Under the pieces are notes generated by a model, which was given only the letters and a program-made list of their open reading frames with translations, had not been told where the DNA came from and did no database searches. Positions 1 to 12,185 of a stretch of DNA of 64,000 nucleotides are shown here, piece after piece. The stretch spans positions 20,333-84,332 of the forward strand of contig NZ_AKJM01000051.1 of assembly GCF_000282335.1 (NCBI RefSeq), read 5' to 3'. The position numbers and the translations under genes were made by a program. How positions within the stretch are numbered: the first letter of the stretch is position 1; every line of letters begins with the position of its first letter. Source of the stretch: Pseudomonas sp. GM48 (GTDB lineage: Bacteria > Pseudomonadota > Gammaproteobacteria > Pseudomonadales > Pseudomonadaceae).

Positions 1-1
1 G

Positions 2-766
2 GACTTGCAATCCAAATGCCTGTCCTACGCGTGGGGCATCTACAACCTCAAGACCATCTACATCGAATGCAATGTGGTCGTGCCTGCCTGCGAGGACATT
101 ATCAAGACCCCGCCGCCGAGCAACAACCGCGCCCTGCTGCAGGACGTGATGTCTCAGGCACTGCTCGACGAAGCCCTGCACACGCGCATGTCCATCATGG
201 CCTGCAACTATATCTATGACATGCGCAAACTCACCCCGCTGGATTTCAGCGCCTTCAACCTGGTGACCTGGCGCGAGGCCCTTCTGGCAAACTGCACCGC
301 CGAATGGGAGCGACGCCTGACCCGCTTCGGCGTCGCGTGCGCCAGCGAAACGCTGATCACCGACTACCTCAAGACCATGGCCGAGGACGCCAGCATTCAG
401 GCGGTGTGCCATGAGGTCACGCGCACCCATGCTATGGACGAGTGGAGCCATTCCAGCGTCTTCAGCTTCGTCGCTTCCGACATCGTCAATGGCCTGAGCC
501 GCAAGGAACGCGAGTACCTGCGCTCGATCATCCTGCGCACGGTGCAGATGTTCGCCAATAACGAAATGGGCGCATGGTCCACCGTGTTTTCGATGCTGGA
601 TTTCCCCCATGCCGGCGAGATCCTGCATGACGTGGGCGACAACAACGAAATCAGCGTCTACACCGACTCGCTCGAAGCCCTGATAGACCGGATCGGCTTG
701 ACCGGCAACGGCCTCAGCAGTGCCGAGCATGCCATTGAAACCTTAGGCGAGAAGGCCCGCGCATGA
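2..766 (+). CDS. AurF-type di-iron N-oxygenase, 5' end cut by window
   Basis: Likely oxidises an amine to a hydroxylamine or nitro group, as p-aminobenzoate N-oxygenase AurF does. The visible 254 codons carry both halves of the AurF iron signature E-x(28-37)-DExxH. Counting from the TTG codon at position 5, Glu21 is followed by DEALH at 55-59, and Glu115 by DEWSH at 145-149. The reading frame is open to the left edge, and AurF proteins are about 300-340 residues, so some 60-80 N-terminal residues are probably missing. The stop overlaps the next start (ATGA at 763-766), which indicates translational coupling to the reductase, a plausible electron donor. The substrate cannot be told from sequence. 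It differs from the core genes by sitting in an accessory island. Confidence 0.8.
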   Translation, partial: DLQSKCLSYAWGIYNLKTIYIECNVVVPACEDIIKTPPPSNNRALLQDVMSQALLDEALHTRMSIMACNYIYDMRKLTPLDFSAFNLVTWREALLANCTAEWERRLTRFGVACASETLITDYLKTMAEDASIQAVCHEVTRTHAMDEWSHSSVFSFVASDIVNGLSRKEREYLRSIILRTVQMFANNEMGAWSTVFSMLDFPHAGEILHDVGDNNEISVYTDSLEALIDRIGLTGNGLSSAEHAIETLGEKARA

Positions 767-1824
767 ACGCCATGACGTCCCTCCAGGCCCTGTGCGAACA
801 CGTGACCATTGAAACGGCCAACGTAAAAGTCTTCACCCTGCGCGCGGTGGACGCAACCGCCGAATTCCTCGACAGCCTGGAAGCAGGAAAACACGTGGCC
901 CTGCACGCCGCTGACATGGCGGGCACCCATCACCAGCGGCTGTATTCGATCACGCGCAAGCGCGGCGCCGACCGGTTCGACATTGCGGTCAAGCGCGAAG
1001 GCCATGGCGGGGTTTCGGACCAGTTGCACGCTACGCTGCAAGCCGGCTCGACCACCTCGGTGCAGTTTGTGGCGGGTGATATTTCGCTGAAGTCGGTTCT
1101 GGGTTGCCGACAAGTCGGCATGCTCGCCGGCGGCATCGGCATCACCTTGCCGATTGCGTTGCTGCGCGGCCTGGTCGAGCGCGCGCGACGCGGACTGGCG
1201 GTGCCCGATGTGAGCCTGCTGCTGTGTGTGCCGACCATCGCCGAGATTCCGTTTCTACATGAGTTGCTGGAGCTTGAGCTGACCACATCGTGGTTCTCCT
1301 TGCAGGTGTTCGTCACCCGCGAAGCGGTCAACAACAACGGGCACTTCAGCGCCGGTCGTCCCCAAGCCCAGGACCTGAGCCGGCTGGGTAACCCCGAGAG
1401 CGTGGTGATCTGCGGCAGCCATGGCTTCGCCCAGGGCATGCGCGAACACACGCAGGCCATGTTCCCCGCCAGCCGCTTGCTGATCGAGTCATTCACGCCA
1501 CCGGCCGCGCCGGTCACCGCCGCACAGACCGAGGCTCAGACCGACGCGACGCTGCGCCTGTACTTGAACCACAACGATCAGGTGCTGGAGCCACCCGCCG
1601 GCAAGAATTTGCTGGAGATGCTCGAAACCAGCGGTATTGCGGTGCGCAGCCTTTGCCGCGCCGGCATCTGCGGTCACTGCCGGCTGAAGGTGTCGGAGGG
1701 TCACTACACCCTTGAGCCCGACTTTTGCCTGACGGACAAGGACAAGGACGAAGGCTACGCCCTCGCCTGCTGCACCTTCCCGCAATCCGGGACGATCAAG
1801 GTCGAACTCACCACCACGGCATGA
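763..1824 (+). CDS. Ferredoxin-NAD(P)H reductase with C-terminal 2Fe-2S domain
   Basis: A 353-residue flavin/iron-sulfur reductase that would pass electrons from NAD(P)H to an oxygenase. Domain order: an FAD-binding FR-type barrel with the RxYS motif (RLYSITRK near residue 60), a nucleotide-binding domain with GGIGIT near residue 122, and a plant-type 2Fe-2S ferredoxin domain with Cys298, Cys303, Cys306 and a fourth Cys at 336 or 337. This is the layout of phenol/benzoate oxygenase reductases and of VanB/HmpX-like proteins, here with the ferredoxin domain at the C-terminus. The 4-bp overlap with the N-oxygenase suggests it serves that enzyme. The partnership is inferred from position. Confidence 0.85.
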   Translation: MNAMTSLQALCEHVTIETANVKVFTLRAVDATAEFLDSLEAGKHVALHAADMAGTHHQRLYSITRKRGADRFDIAVKREGHGGVSDQLHATLQAGSTTSVQFVAGDISLKSVLGCRQVGMLAGGIGITLPIALLRGLVERARRGLAVPDVSLLLCVPTIAEIPFLHELLELELTTSWFSLQVFVTREAVNNNGHFSAGRPQAQDLSRLGNPESVVICGSHGFAQGMREHTQAMFPASRLLIESFTPPAAPVTAAQTEAQTDATLRLYLNHNDQVLEPPAGKNLLEMLETSGIAVRSLCRAGICGHCRLKVSEGHYTLEPDFCLTDKDKDEGYALACCTFPQSGTIKVELTTTA

Positions 1825-1861
1825 ACCGTTACCGTCCTTACTTCAACAACTGGGTTTTTCC

Positions 1862-2572
1862 ATGAAAACTGCCATTGCATTGCGCCACATTCACTTCGAA
1901 GACGTTGGCACCCTGGATGCCGTTCTGGCCGAAGAAGGCTATACGCTGATTTACCTGGACCCCACAGTCGACGCCATCTACAGCGAGCAGGTGTTGCAGG
2001 CCGACTTGCTGATCGTACTCGGCGGCCCTATCGGGGCCCATGACGAGCAGCTGTATCCGTTTTTGCACGACGAATTGAAGCTGGTGCGCCAGCGCGTTGC
2101 GTCCGGTAATCCCCTGCTGGGCATCTGCCTCGGTGCGCAATTGATCGCCCGGGCCATGCACGCCAACGTCTACCCGATGGGGGTCAAGGAGATCGGTTTT
2201 TCACCGCTGACCCTGACCGCGGCCGGTCAGGACTCGCCGCTCGCCGCGCTGATGGACACCCCCGTGCTGCACTGGCACGGCGACCAGTTCGATGTGCCGG
2301 AAGGCGCTGTGCTGCTGGCCAGTACCCAGGTGGGTGCTCATCAGGCATTCGCCGTGGGCAACACGATTCTCGGCCTGCAATTTCACCTCGAAGCCGATAC
2401 AGCCAACATCGAGCAATGGCTGGTTGGCCATGCCAGCGAACTGGCTCAAACCGGAATCGATCCTGTCGCGTTGCGGAGCGAGGCCATTAACCTCGGCGAC
2501 CGCCTGACCCGCGCCGCGGGCCACGTCATGCGGGCCTGGCTGAACAACCTGGGCACCCCGATAAAACACTAA
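1862..2572 (+). CDS. Class I glutamine amidotransferase (GATase1)
   Basis: A 236-residue stand-alone GMP-synthase-like glutamine amidotransferase. The catalytic triad is visible: Cys89 in GICLGAQ, His175 and Glu177 in LQFHLE. Such domains hydrolyse glutamine and hand ammonia to a partner, but no synthetase domain is fused here and no obvious acceptor enzyme is encoded nearby. Some members instead act as gamma-glutamyl hydrolases that remove a protective glutamyl group during biosynthesis. It starts 37 bp after the reductase stop and reads in the same direction, so it is probably in the same operon. Its exact reaction is unknown. Confidence 0.8.
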   Translation: MKTAIALRHIHFEDVGTLDAVLAEEGYTLIYLDPTVDAIYSEQVLQADLLIVLGGPIGAHDEQLYPFLHDELKLVRQRVASGNPLLGICLGAQLIARAMHANVYPMGVKEIGFSPLTLTAAGQDSPLAALMDTPVLHWHGDQFDVPEGAVLLASTQVGAHQAFAVGNTILGLQFHLEADTANIEQWLVGHASELAQTGIDPVALRSEAINLGDRLTRAAGHVMRAWLNNLGTPIKH

Positions 2573-2650
2573 AGGCGGTCGGGCAACCTCCCCCCGCATT
2601 TGCACCGTGTAAAACCACCTGAAAATACCGTCAAGGATGAGGAGTCAAAA

Positions 2651-3019
2651 ATGATCGTAGTTTTGTTTGAGTTGCAGGCACTGCCAGGCCAGGGCGAGAC
2701 CTATGTTGACCTGGTCAACAAGCTGACCCCGCTGCTTGAACCCATGAGCGGGTTTATCTCCGTCGAGTGCTTTCAAAGCACGCTGAACCCCAAGAAGGTA
2801 ATGTCGGTCACCACCTGGCGCGATGAGGAAGCCGTAGTGCAGTGGCGCAACGTGACAGCCCACCTGTCGGCCCAGCGCGCCGGGCGCGACAAAATCTTCG
2901 ATGACTATCGCGTGCGCGTGACATCGGTGATTCGTGATTACGGCCTGCGTGATCGCGAACAGGCACCGTACAACGTAGTGGTCGACGGTGAACCCGCCAC
3001 GGCTGCCGCGGTGGTATAA
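2651..3019 (+). CDS. Antibiotic biosynthesis monooxygenase (ABM) fold protein
   Basis: A small protein of 122 residues with the dimeric alpha-beta-barrel ABM fold: an opening strand MIVVLFELQ, a helix with GQGETYVDLVNKL, a GFISVECFQ strand, then W-R-DEEAV helix regions. ABM proteins are cofactor-free oxygenases, heme-degrading enzymes or small-molecule cyclases/isomerases. The start at 2651 is preferred over an upstream in-frame one because a strong GAGGAG ribosome binding site lies 7 bp before the ATG. It continues the operon from the amidotransferase. The C-terminal extension (about 25 residues ending in AAAVV) is low-complexity. Role in the putative pathway is unknown. Confidence 0.7.
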   Translation: MIVVLFELQALPGQGETYVDLVNKLTPLLEPMSGFISVECFQSTLNPKKVMSVTTWRDEEAVVQWRNVTAHLSAQRAGRDKIFDDYRVRVTSVIRDYGLRDREQAPYNVVVDGEPATAAAVV

Positions 3020-3266
3020 CCCCGTATTCTCGTCAGCTGCACAGGGGCGAGAGATTTATTGTCGGTGGTTGTGGTGAGCGGCAAGGCGCCTGGACGACCG
3101 GGCGCACCCGCTACCAATCTGTTGAGTCTCTAGCTGGATGCTGATGGCCGACATTGCAGTGCTTCGGCTACGTGGCTGCGACCGAAAGCGTCTACGTGTT
3201 CCCGCCAACTCCTTATTCACAGGCGGTCGATTACTCCAACAAATATATAAGGACTTCACGACCATC
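3020..3266. other. Intergenic stretch without a recognised gene
   Basis: About 247 bp between the ABM protein and the aminotransferase. It is open in the aminotransferase frame from 3138, but that extension has no family similarity and lacks a ribosome binding site. No terminator hairpin with a T-tract was seen, so the aminotransferase may have its own promoter here or be reached by read-through. Confidence 0.4.
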
Positions 3267-4409
3267 ATGAACTATCCAGACTTCCTGCCGTTTGCCAAAC
3301 CCTCTATCGACGAAGCCACGATCGCAGCCGTCGGCGACGTCTTGCGCTCCGGCTGGATTACCAGTGGGCCTAAGGTCCAGTTATTCGAAGCGCAGCTCTC
3401 GGACTATTTCGGCGGACGCCCGGTACGGACGTTCAATTCCGGAACCTGCACCATGGAGATCGCCTTGCGCATCGCGGGTATCGGTGCTGGTGACGAAGTC
3501 ATCACCACTCCGATCTCGTGGGTTGCAACGGCCAACGTGATCATTGAAGTGGGTGCGACCCCTGTGTTTGTCGACGTTGATCCAGTCACTCGCAATATCG
3601 ATCTGGCTCAAATCGAAGCGGCAATCACACCACGGACCAAGGCGATCATTCCGGTCTATCTATCGGGTCTGCCGCTGGATATGGATCGTTTATATGCGCT
3701 GGCGAAAAAACACAACCTGCGGGTGGTGGAGGATGCTGCACAAGCGTTGGGCTCGTCCTGGAAAGGCGAGCGCATCGGGGCTTTTGGTGATTTTGTGTCC
3801 TTCAGCTTCCAGGCCAACAAGAACATCACCTCATCCGAAGGCGGTTGCTTGGTGCTGAATAATCTCGAAGAGGCACGTCTTGCCGAGAAACACCGGTTGC
3901 AGGGTGTCACTCGCAGCGGCTTCGATGGTTTGGATGTGGATGTCCTGGGCGGCAAATACAATATGACCGACATTGCCGCGACCATCGGCCTGGGCCAGTT
4001 CGCGCATATTGAAGCGATCACTGCCCATCGTCGAGAGTTGGCTAAATACTATTTCGAGTGCCTCGGCAGTGATTTCGAAGCGAAATACGGTGCTCAACTA
4101 CCGGTCGCCGATTTCGAGAACAGCAACTGGCACATGTTTCAGCTAGTGCTGCCAGAGCGTCAGGACGGTAAGTCGGCCCGGGCTACGTTTATGGAGCAGA
4201 TGCAAGAGCACGGTGTCGGCATCGGCTGTCATTACCCCTCGATCCACTTATTGAGCTTGTACCGCGCGCGCGGCTTCAAGGAAGGTATGTTCCCGATTGC
4301 AGAACGGGTTGGCCGTCTGATCGTTTCGCTGCCGATGTTCAATGCCATGACAACAAGGGACGTCGAACGCTCGGTGGAAGCAGTGAAAGCAGTACTGCGA
4401 TGCCGATGA
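3267..4409 (+). CDS. DegT/DnrJ/EryC1/StrS family PLP aminotransferase
   Basis: A 380-residue sugar- or cyclitol-type aminotransferase that would place an amino group on a keto intermediate. Features: N-terminal FAKPSIDEATIAAV, substrate loop ITSGPKV, cofactor residue Asp156 in VEDAAQA, and the PLP-binding Lys185 in FQANKNITSSEGG. The ATG at 3267 is chosen because it gives the family N-terminus and has an AAGGA about 13 bp upstream. The last residues (RCR) lie where an IS remnant on the opposite strand begins, so the natural C-terminus may have been trimmed by a few residues. Together with the N-oxygenase it suggests amination followed by N-oxidation, which is inference. Confidence 0.85.
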   Translation: MNYPDFLPFAKPSIDEATIAAVGDVLRSGWITSGPKVQLFEAQLSDYFGGRPVRTFNSGTCTMEIALRIAGIGAGDEVITTPISWVATANVIIEVGATPVFVDVDPVTRNIDLAQIEAAITPRTKAIIPVYLSGLPLDMDRLYALAKKHNLRVVEDAAQALGSSWKGERIGAFGDFVSFSFQANKNITSSEGGCLVLNNLEEARLAEKHRLQGVTRSGFDGLDVDVLGGKYNMTDIAATIGLGQFAHIEAITAHRRELAKYYFECLGSDFEAKYGAQLPVADFENSNWHMFQLVLPERQDGKSARATFMEQMQEHGVGIGCHYPSIHLLSLYRARGFKEGMFPIAERVGRLIVSLPMFNAMTTRDVERSVEAVKAVLRCR

Positions 4410-4506
4410 TGCTCATCATTCGTTTGAGGTTGTACGCGAGCACATGAAGGCTCATCTCAGTGCTTACTCTCGGCAGTGTTTTGGTCAGGAAGTGGGTACT
4501 TCCCAT
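4400..4506 (-). mobile_element. 3' fragment of an IS1182/IS5-like DDE transposase
   Basis: Read on the minus strand, this stretch encodes about 35 residues beginning THFLTKTLPRVSTEMSLHV and continuing LAYNLKRMMSIIGI. This is the C-terminal signature of IS1182/IS5-type transposases, which end in a conserved EMSLHVLAYNLKR block. Nothing of the catalytic part is present. The left end runs into the aminotransferase 3' end and the right end abuts the tnsA fragment in another frame, so it is a scrap left by deletion or recombination. Confidence 0.7.
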
Positions 4507-4507
4507 C

Positions 4508-4901
4508 CAGAACTTGAGCGTTCCCAGTAAGCTCGTTCGATCTCAAACTTTTCCTGGGTGCGTTCAAGTCCTTTGCCAGGCTTAAGCGACTCGGTGTATT
4601 TGAGCGTACGGGCCGCTAAGCGCGTGCTTCCATCTGGCTGCTTGATTGTGAGCAGAAAATCCGTCGTCATCACAAAAGGCACCTTGGTGCCTGGATAAAC
4701 GGGATAACGAGTATTCAAAGCATGAGCAATCGACTGAACCGCAGATTGCGGAAGGATGGGAAATTGCTCACGTATGTCCAAGACATCTGGGGAAAACTCG
4801 GCTACGAGCAAATACCCGTATTCAAGATCAGACAAGAGGTGATGGAGTCGATCAACCTTTACTCCATGCACCTTGCGCGAACGGCCATGAGACGGAACGT
4901 C
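4508..4901 (-). pseudogene. tnsA: tnsA fragment (Tn7-type transposition endonuclease)
   Basis: About 130 codons on the minus strand match the middle of TnsA, the restriction-endonuclease-like subunit that nicks the 5' ends of Tn7. Recognisable blocks are DVPSHGRSRKV, then LHHLLSDLE, VLDIREQFPILP, VMTTDFLLT and the E-x-E-R-AYW block. The N-terminus is lost: an in-frame stop lies at 4902-4904 just before DVPSHG, whereas TnsA normally has about 35 more residues. The C-terminal half is lost where the IS fragment begins. No tnsB, tnsC, tnsD or tnsE is seen. Its direction, away from glmS, and its place next to glmS are those of tnsA in Tn7 itself. Confidence 0.8.
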
Positions 4902-4904
4902 CTA

Positions 4905-5000
4905 GGAAATTATCAGCCCTGTGAATAAGTCTGATCACCGCTACCAGACTAAACCTTCAGCATGATCACTATCCAAAATCGGACATCTGGTGGAGGACAT
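4905..5000. other. Unassigned sequence between tnsA fragment and glmS terminator
   Basis: About 96 bp with no gene. It contains short repeated words such as CTGATCACCGCTACCAGAC and CATGATCACTATCC, but I could not assign them to known transposon ends. It probably replaced the natural start of tnsA and the inner part of the Tn7 right end. Confidence 0.3.
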
Positions 5001-5033
5001 AAAAAAGAAAAGCCCCTGAAATCAGGGGCTTTT
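5001..5033 (-). terminator. Rho-independent terminator of glmS
   Basis: A perfect stem AAAAGCCCCTGA / TCAGGGGCTTTT with a 2-4 base loop, followed on the minus strand by a T-rich tract. It lies about 58 bp beyond the glmS stop and insulates glmS from the island. Confidence 0.85.
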
Positions 5034-5090
5034 GGCATTGTGTCGAAATCTATTGTCTGAAACCAAACAGCTCAATCATCTGTGGATAAC

Positions 5091-6923
<1,833 letters not shown>

Positions 6924-6924
6924 G

Positions 6925-7701
6925 CTATTTCTCCTGACTGATAGCCGCGCATATCAAATTGATGCCGCGGGCCTGAATCTGATCGCGAGCCTCAAGCGGC
7001 AGGCGTTCATCCGTAATAAGGGTATGGACACTGCTCCAGGGCAGCTCCAGGTTGGGAATCTTGCGGCCGATCTTGTCGGCCTCCACCATCACGACCACTT
7101 CGCGGGCGACTTCGGCCATGACCCGGCTCAGCCCGAGCAGTTCGTTGAAGGTGGTTGTACCGCGAACCAGATCGATGCCGTCGGCCCCGATAAACAGCTG
7201 GTCAAAGTCGTAAGAGCGTAGAACCTGCTCGGCAACCTGCCCCTGAAAGGACTCGGAGTGCGGGTCCCACGTACCCCCGGTCATCAACAGCACCGGTTCG
7301 TGCTCAAGTTCGCTCAAGGCATTGGCGACATGCAGCGAGTTGGTCATCACCACCAGACCGGGTTGCTGCCCGAGTTCCGGAATCATTGAGGCGGTGGTAC
7401 TGCCACTGTCGATAATGATGCGCGCATGCTCGCGAATCCGTGCGACGGCGGCACGGGCGATGGCTTGCTTGTATATGGAAACCGGCTGACCAAGGTCCGC
7501 GACCAGCTCCTGAGGCATGGTGATCGCCCCGCCGTAACGACGCAGCAACAGACCATTGCTTTCAAGTGCCGCCAGATCCTTGCGAATCGTCACTTCCGAG
7601 GTTTCGAAGCGCTTGGCCAACTCATCCACACTGACTTCGCCCTGCTCATTGAGCAAGGCGAGGATGTTGTGACGACGTTGAGGTGTGTTGCGCTTCGACA
7701 T
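6925..7701 (-). CDS. glmR: DeoR/GlpR family transcriptional regulator (GlmR-like)
   Basis: A 258-residue repressor-type protein with an N-terminal helix-turn-helix ([20 protein letters not shown], then [12 protein letters not shown]) and a C-terminal DeoR sugar-phosphate sensor domain (IDSGSTT, GADGID). The start [10 protein letters not shown] at 7701 is preferred; an upstream in-frame start at 7743 adds residues not conserved in the family. In P. aeruginosa the DeoR-type gene directly upstream of glmS is called glmR and influences cell-wall precursor supply. The same arrangement here supports that name. It probably senses an amino-sugar phosphate. Confidence 0.8.
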   Translation of the reverse strand: MSKRNTPQRRHNILALLNEQGEVSVDELAKRFETSEVTIRKDLAALESNGLLLRRYGGAITMPQELVADLGQPVSIYKQAIARAAVARIREHARIIIDSGSTTASMIPELGQQPGLVVMTNSLHVANALSELEHEPVLLMTGGTWDPHSESFQGQVAEQVLRSYDFDQLFIGADGIDLVRGTTTFNELLGLSRVMAEVAREVVVMVEADKIGRKIPNLELPWSSVHTLITDERLPLEARDQIQARGINLICAAISQEK

Positions 7702-7800
7702 GAGCTGGTAAGTTTCGATTCGAAAGATATCGGAAGCAATCAAAACCTATCGGCGAAACTTCGTCAAGCGTGTTGCGACAAAAAGATCTGTGGATAAAAG

Positions 7801-7868
7801 CATCGCGGGCAAGCCCGCTCCCACAGGTTGGCGAATACCGTTGTGGGAGCGGGCTTGCCCGCGAATGC
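7801..7868. repeat. REP doublet (GCGGGCAAGCCCGCTCCCACA type)
   Basis: Two head-to-head copies, at 7803-7826 and 7842-7865, of a REP palindrome, separated by about 15 bp. Together they form a long hairpin typical of Pseudomonas REPINs. It lies in the glmR-glmU gap. Confidence 0.85.
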
Positions 7869-7918
7869 AATGGATCAGGCTGTGAATAACTTCAGCCGAT
7901 CATTGGGATGTGGATAAC

Positions 7919-9286
7919 TCAGCCCTTCTTGATCTTCTCCGGCCGCTTCCAGCCGTCGATATTCTTCTGACGAGCACGCCCGATGGCCAACTGGGATTTA
8001 TCCACAGTCGAGGTAATCGTCGAACCGGCCGCGGTGGTCGCACCCGCCAGGATATCCACAGGCGCCACCAACGAGTTGTTGGAACCAATGAACACATCTT
8101 CGCCCAACACGGTTTTCCACTTGTTGGCGCCGTCATAGTTACAGGTGATGGTACCGGCACCGATGTTGGTACGCGCCCCCACTTCGGCATCGCCCAGATA
8201 AGTCAGGTGACCGGCCTTGGCGCCTTCGCCCATGTGAGCGTTTTTCAACTCGACGAAGTTACCCACATGCGCCCGGGCTTCCAGCACGGTGCCTGGACGC
8301 AGACGTGCGAACGGGCCGGCATCGCTGCCTTCACCCAGAATGGCGCCTTCGATATGGCTGTTGGCCTTGATGACCACGCCCTTGCGCAGGGTGCTGTCCT
8401 TGATCACGCAGTTCGGGCCAATCACCACGTCATCTTCAATGACGACCTTGCCTTCGAGGATCACGTTAATGTCGATCAGCACGTCGCGGCCTACTGTCAC
8501 GTCTCCGCGCATATCGAAACGTGCCGGGTCGCGCAGCGTCACACCTTGAGCCATCAAACGACGACCGGCGCGCAATTGATAATGCCGTTCCAGTTCGGAC
8601 AGCTGCTTGCGGTCATTGGCGCCCTGCACTTCCATAGCGTCGTGCGGTTGCTCGGTGGCCACCACCAGACCATCGCTCACTGCCATGGCGATGATGTCGG
8701 TCAGGTAATACTCGCCCTGGGCGTTGTTATTGGAGAGTCGACTCATCCAGTCACCAAGACGGGCAAACGGCAGCGCCAGAATGCCGGTATTGCCTTCGGT
8801 GATTTTGCGTTCGGCTTCATTGGCATCTTTCTGTTCGACGATGGCTGCAACCTTGCCAGCGGCATCACGAACAATACGGCCGTAACCCGTCGGGTCATCC
8901 AGTTCGACGGTGAGCAAGCCCAACTGCTGCGGCCCCACCTGCTTGAGCAGGCGCTGCAGGGTTTCAACTTCGATCAACGGCACATCACCGTAGAGCACCA
9001 GCACGGTGTCGGACTGAATGAACGGCACGGCTTGAGCAACGGCGTGGCCGGTACCCAACTGTTTATCCTGCAGGACGAAATTCAGATCATCCGCTGCCAG
9101 GCGGTCGCGCACGGCATCGGCGCCATGACCGATCACGACGTGGATGCGCTGTGGATCAAGTTGCCTGGCGCTGTGGATAACATGGCCGAGCATGGAGTTG
9201 CCGGCAATCGGGTGCAAAACTTTCGGCAAAGCGGAACGCATGCGCGTGCCTTGGCCAGCAGCGAGAATAACGATTTCAAGAGACAT
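7919..9286 (-). CDS. glmU: Bifunctional GlmU: GlcN-1-P acetyltransferase / GlcNAc-1-P uridyltransferase
   Basis: Makes UDP-GlcNAc from glucosamine-1-phosphate in two steps. The N-terminal pyrophosphorylase has [18 protein letters not shown] at residues 8-25, and the C-terminal half is a left-handed beta helix built of hexapeptide repeats (GADVT-like turns, [11 protein letters not shown]). The length of 455 residues is the family norm. It sits in the same pathway and locus as glmS. It lies downstream of the atp operon, separated from atpC by a strong terminator, so it likely has its own promoter. Confidence 0.97.
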   Translation of the reverse strand: MSLEIVILAAGQGTRMRSALPKVLHPIAGNSMLGHVIHSARQLDPQRIHVVIGHGADAVRDRLAADDLNFVLQDKQLGTGHAVAQAVPFIQSDTVLVLYGDVPLIEVETLQRLLKQVGPQQLGLLTVELDDPTGYGRIVRDAAGKVAAIVEQKDANEAERKITEGNTGILALPFARLGDWMSRLSNNNAQGEYYLTDIIAMAVSDGLVVATEQPHDAMEVQGANDRKQLSELERHYQLRAGRRLMAQGVTLRDPARFDMRGDVTVGRDVLIDINVILEGKVVIEDDVVIGPNCVIKDSTLRKGVVIKANSHIEGAILGEGSDAGPFARLRPGTVLEARAHVGNFVELKNAHMGEGAKAGHLTYLGDAEVGARTNIGAGTITCNYDGANKWKTVLGEDVFIGSNNSLVAPVDILAGATTAAGSTITSTVDKSQLAIGRARQKNIDGWKRPEKIKKG

Positions 9287-9342
9287 AACTGGCTACCAAT
9301 CCTGGGTGGTCAGCGGCTGCGACCGGGTTGTAAAAATCGGAA

Positions 9343-9376
9343 AAGAAAAAAGGGTAGCCGAGGCTACCCTTTTTAA
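9343..9376. terminator. Terminator after atpC
   Basis: A perfect stem AGGGTAGC / GCTACCCT with a 4-base loop flanked by A- and T-tracts on both sides, so it can act in both directions. It closes the atp operon. Confidence 0.85.
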
Positions 9377-9399
9377 TCAATCACACAACAAATGCAGCC

Positions 9400-9825
9400 T
9401 TAGTGGCCGAACTTCTTGCGGATCTGCTGGACGGTGCGCAGCTGAGCTGCAGCCTCGGCCAGACGTGCGGCAGCAGAACCGTAATCGAATTCCGCGCCTC
9501 GCTCGTGCAGGGCTTTCTCGGCAGCCTTAACGGCTTCCAAAGCTGCGGCTTCGTCCAGGTCGGCAGCGCGTTGCACGGTGTCGGCAAGAACCTTGACCAT
9601 GTTCGGCTGAACCTCGAGGAAACCACCGGAGATGTAATACACCTCCTCTTCCCCGCCCTGCTTGACCAGGCGGATCGGACCTGGCTTCAGATTAGTGATC
9701 AGCGGCGCGTGACCCAGGGCGATACCAAGATCACCCAGTGCACCGTGCGCAATCACCATCTCGACCAGACCGGAAAAGATTTCTCCTTCCGCGCTGACGA
9801 TATCGCAATGGACTGTCATAGCCAT
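9400..9825 (-). CDS. atpC: ATP synthase epsilon subunit
   Basis: Epsilon subunit of the F1 rotor (141 residues), which couples gamma rotation and inhibits ATP hydrolysis. It starts [19 protein letters not shown] and has the beta-sandwich [17 protein letters not shown] region followed by a C-terminal helical hairpin rich in Ala. It is the last gene of the atp operon, 45 bp after atpD. Confidence 0.96.
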   Translation of the reverse strand: MAMTVHCDIVSAEGEIFSGLVEMVIAHGALGDLGIALGHAPLITNLKPGPIRLVKQGGEEEVYYISGGFLEVQPNMVKVLADTVQRAADLDEAAALEAVKAAEKALHERGAEFDYGSAAARLAEAAAQLRTVQQIRKKFGH

Positions 9826-9870
9826 CTGATTGCCTCAACCTAAATTAGCGCCCGTTGCCGGGCGCCGGGA

Positions 9871-11274
<1,404 letters not shown>

Positions 11275-12135
11275 TTAAACCGCGGCAGCGCCGCCGACGA
11301 TTTCCGAGATCTCTTGGGTGATCGCAGCCTGACGCGCCTTGTTGTAGACCAGCTGCAAATCGCTGATCAAATCACCGGCGTTGTCGGTAGCGTTCTTCAT
11401 CGCGATCATCCGCGCAGCTTGTTCAGCCGCGTTGTTCTCGACCACCGCCTGGTAGACCTGCGACTCCACGTAACGGACCATCAAGCCGTCGAGCAGCTCC
11501 TTGGCATCCGGTTCGTAGAGATAGTCCCAGTGGTGCTTGAGTTCTTGATCCGGGGTTGCCACCAGTGGAATCAACTGCTCCACGGTAGGCTGTTGTGTCA
11601 TGGTGTTGATGAACTTGTTGGACACCACGGACAGGCGGTCAATACGGCCGTCCAGGTAGGCATCCAGCATCACCTTGACGCTGCCGATCAGATCATTGAT
11701 CGACGGCTCTTCACCCAGGTGGCTGATAGCTGCAACGACGTTACCGCCGAAGTTGCGGAAGAAAGCCGCACCCTTGCTACCCACTACACACAGATCGATC
11801 TCGACGCCGTTTTCGCGGTTTACCGCCATGTCCTTGACCAAAGCCTTGAACAGGTTGGTGTTCAAGCCACCACACAGACCACGGTCACTGCTCACTACGA
11901 CATAACCGACGCGCTTTACTTCACGGTCGATCATGAACGGGTGGCGATATTCCGGGTTAGCGTTGGCCAGATGGCCAATAACCTGGCGGATGCGCTCCGC
12001 ATAAGGACGGCTAGCAGCCATGCGCATTTGTGCCTTGCGCATTTTGCTGACCGCCACTTTTTCCATGGCGCTGGTAATCTTTTGCGTGCTTTTGATGCTC
12101 GCAATCTTACTGCGAATCTCTTTTGCGCCTGCCAT
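11275..12135 (-). CDS. atpG: ATP synthase gamma subunit
   Basis: Central rotor stalk of F1 (286 residues). It begins [20 protein letters not shown] with the conserved N-terminal helix and ends with the conserved coiled-coil strand [12 protein letters not shown]. It sits between atpA and atpD. Confidence 0.97.
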   Translation of the reverse strand: MAGAKEIRSKIASIKSTQKITSAMEKVAVSKMRKAQMRMAASRPYAERIRQVIGHLANANPEYRHPFMIDREVKRVGYVVVSSDRGLCGGLNTNLFKALVKDMAVNRENGVEIDLCVVGSKGAAFFRNFGGNVVAAISHLGEEPSINDLIGSVKVMLDAYLDGRIDRLSVVSNKFINTMTQQPTVEQLIPLVATPDQELKHHWDYLYEPDAKELLDGLMVRYVESQVYQAVVENNAAEQAARMIAMKNATDNAGDLISDLQLVYNKARQAAITQEISEIVGGAAAV

Positions 12136-12185
12136 GTAACACCTATCAGGTTAGCAAGCGGGAGCCGCTAGGCTCCCGCTGCGGC

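Noticed and set aside
3138..3266. Upstream extension of the DegT aminotransferase
   Set aside because: No conservation expected and no ribosome binding site at 3138, whereas the ATG at 3267 gives the family N-terminus.
7801..7868. REP pairs read as CRISPR repeats
   Set aside because: Only two inverted copies per site, no regular spacers and no cas genes.
7910..9376. 488-codon open frame antisense to glmU
   Set aside because: Same cause; glmU is intact on the other strand.
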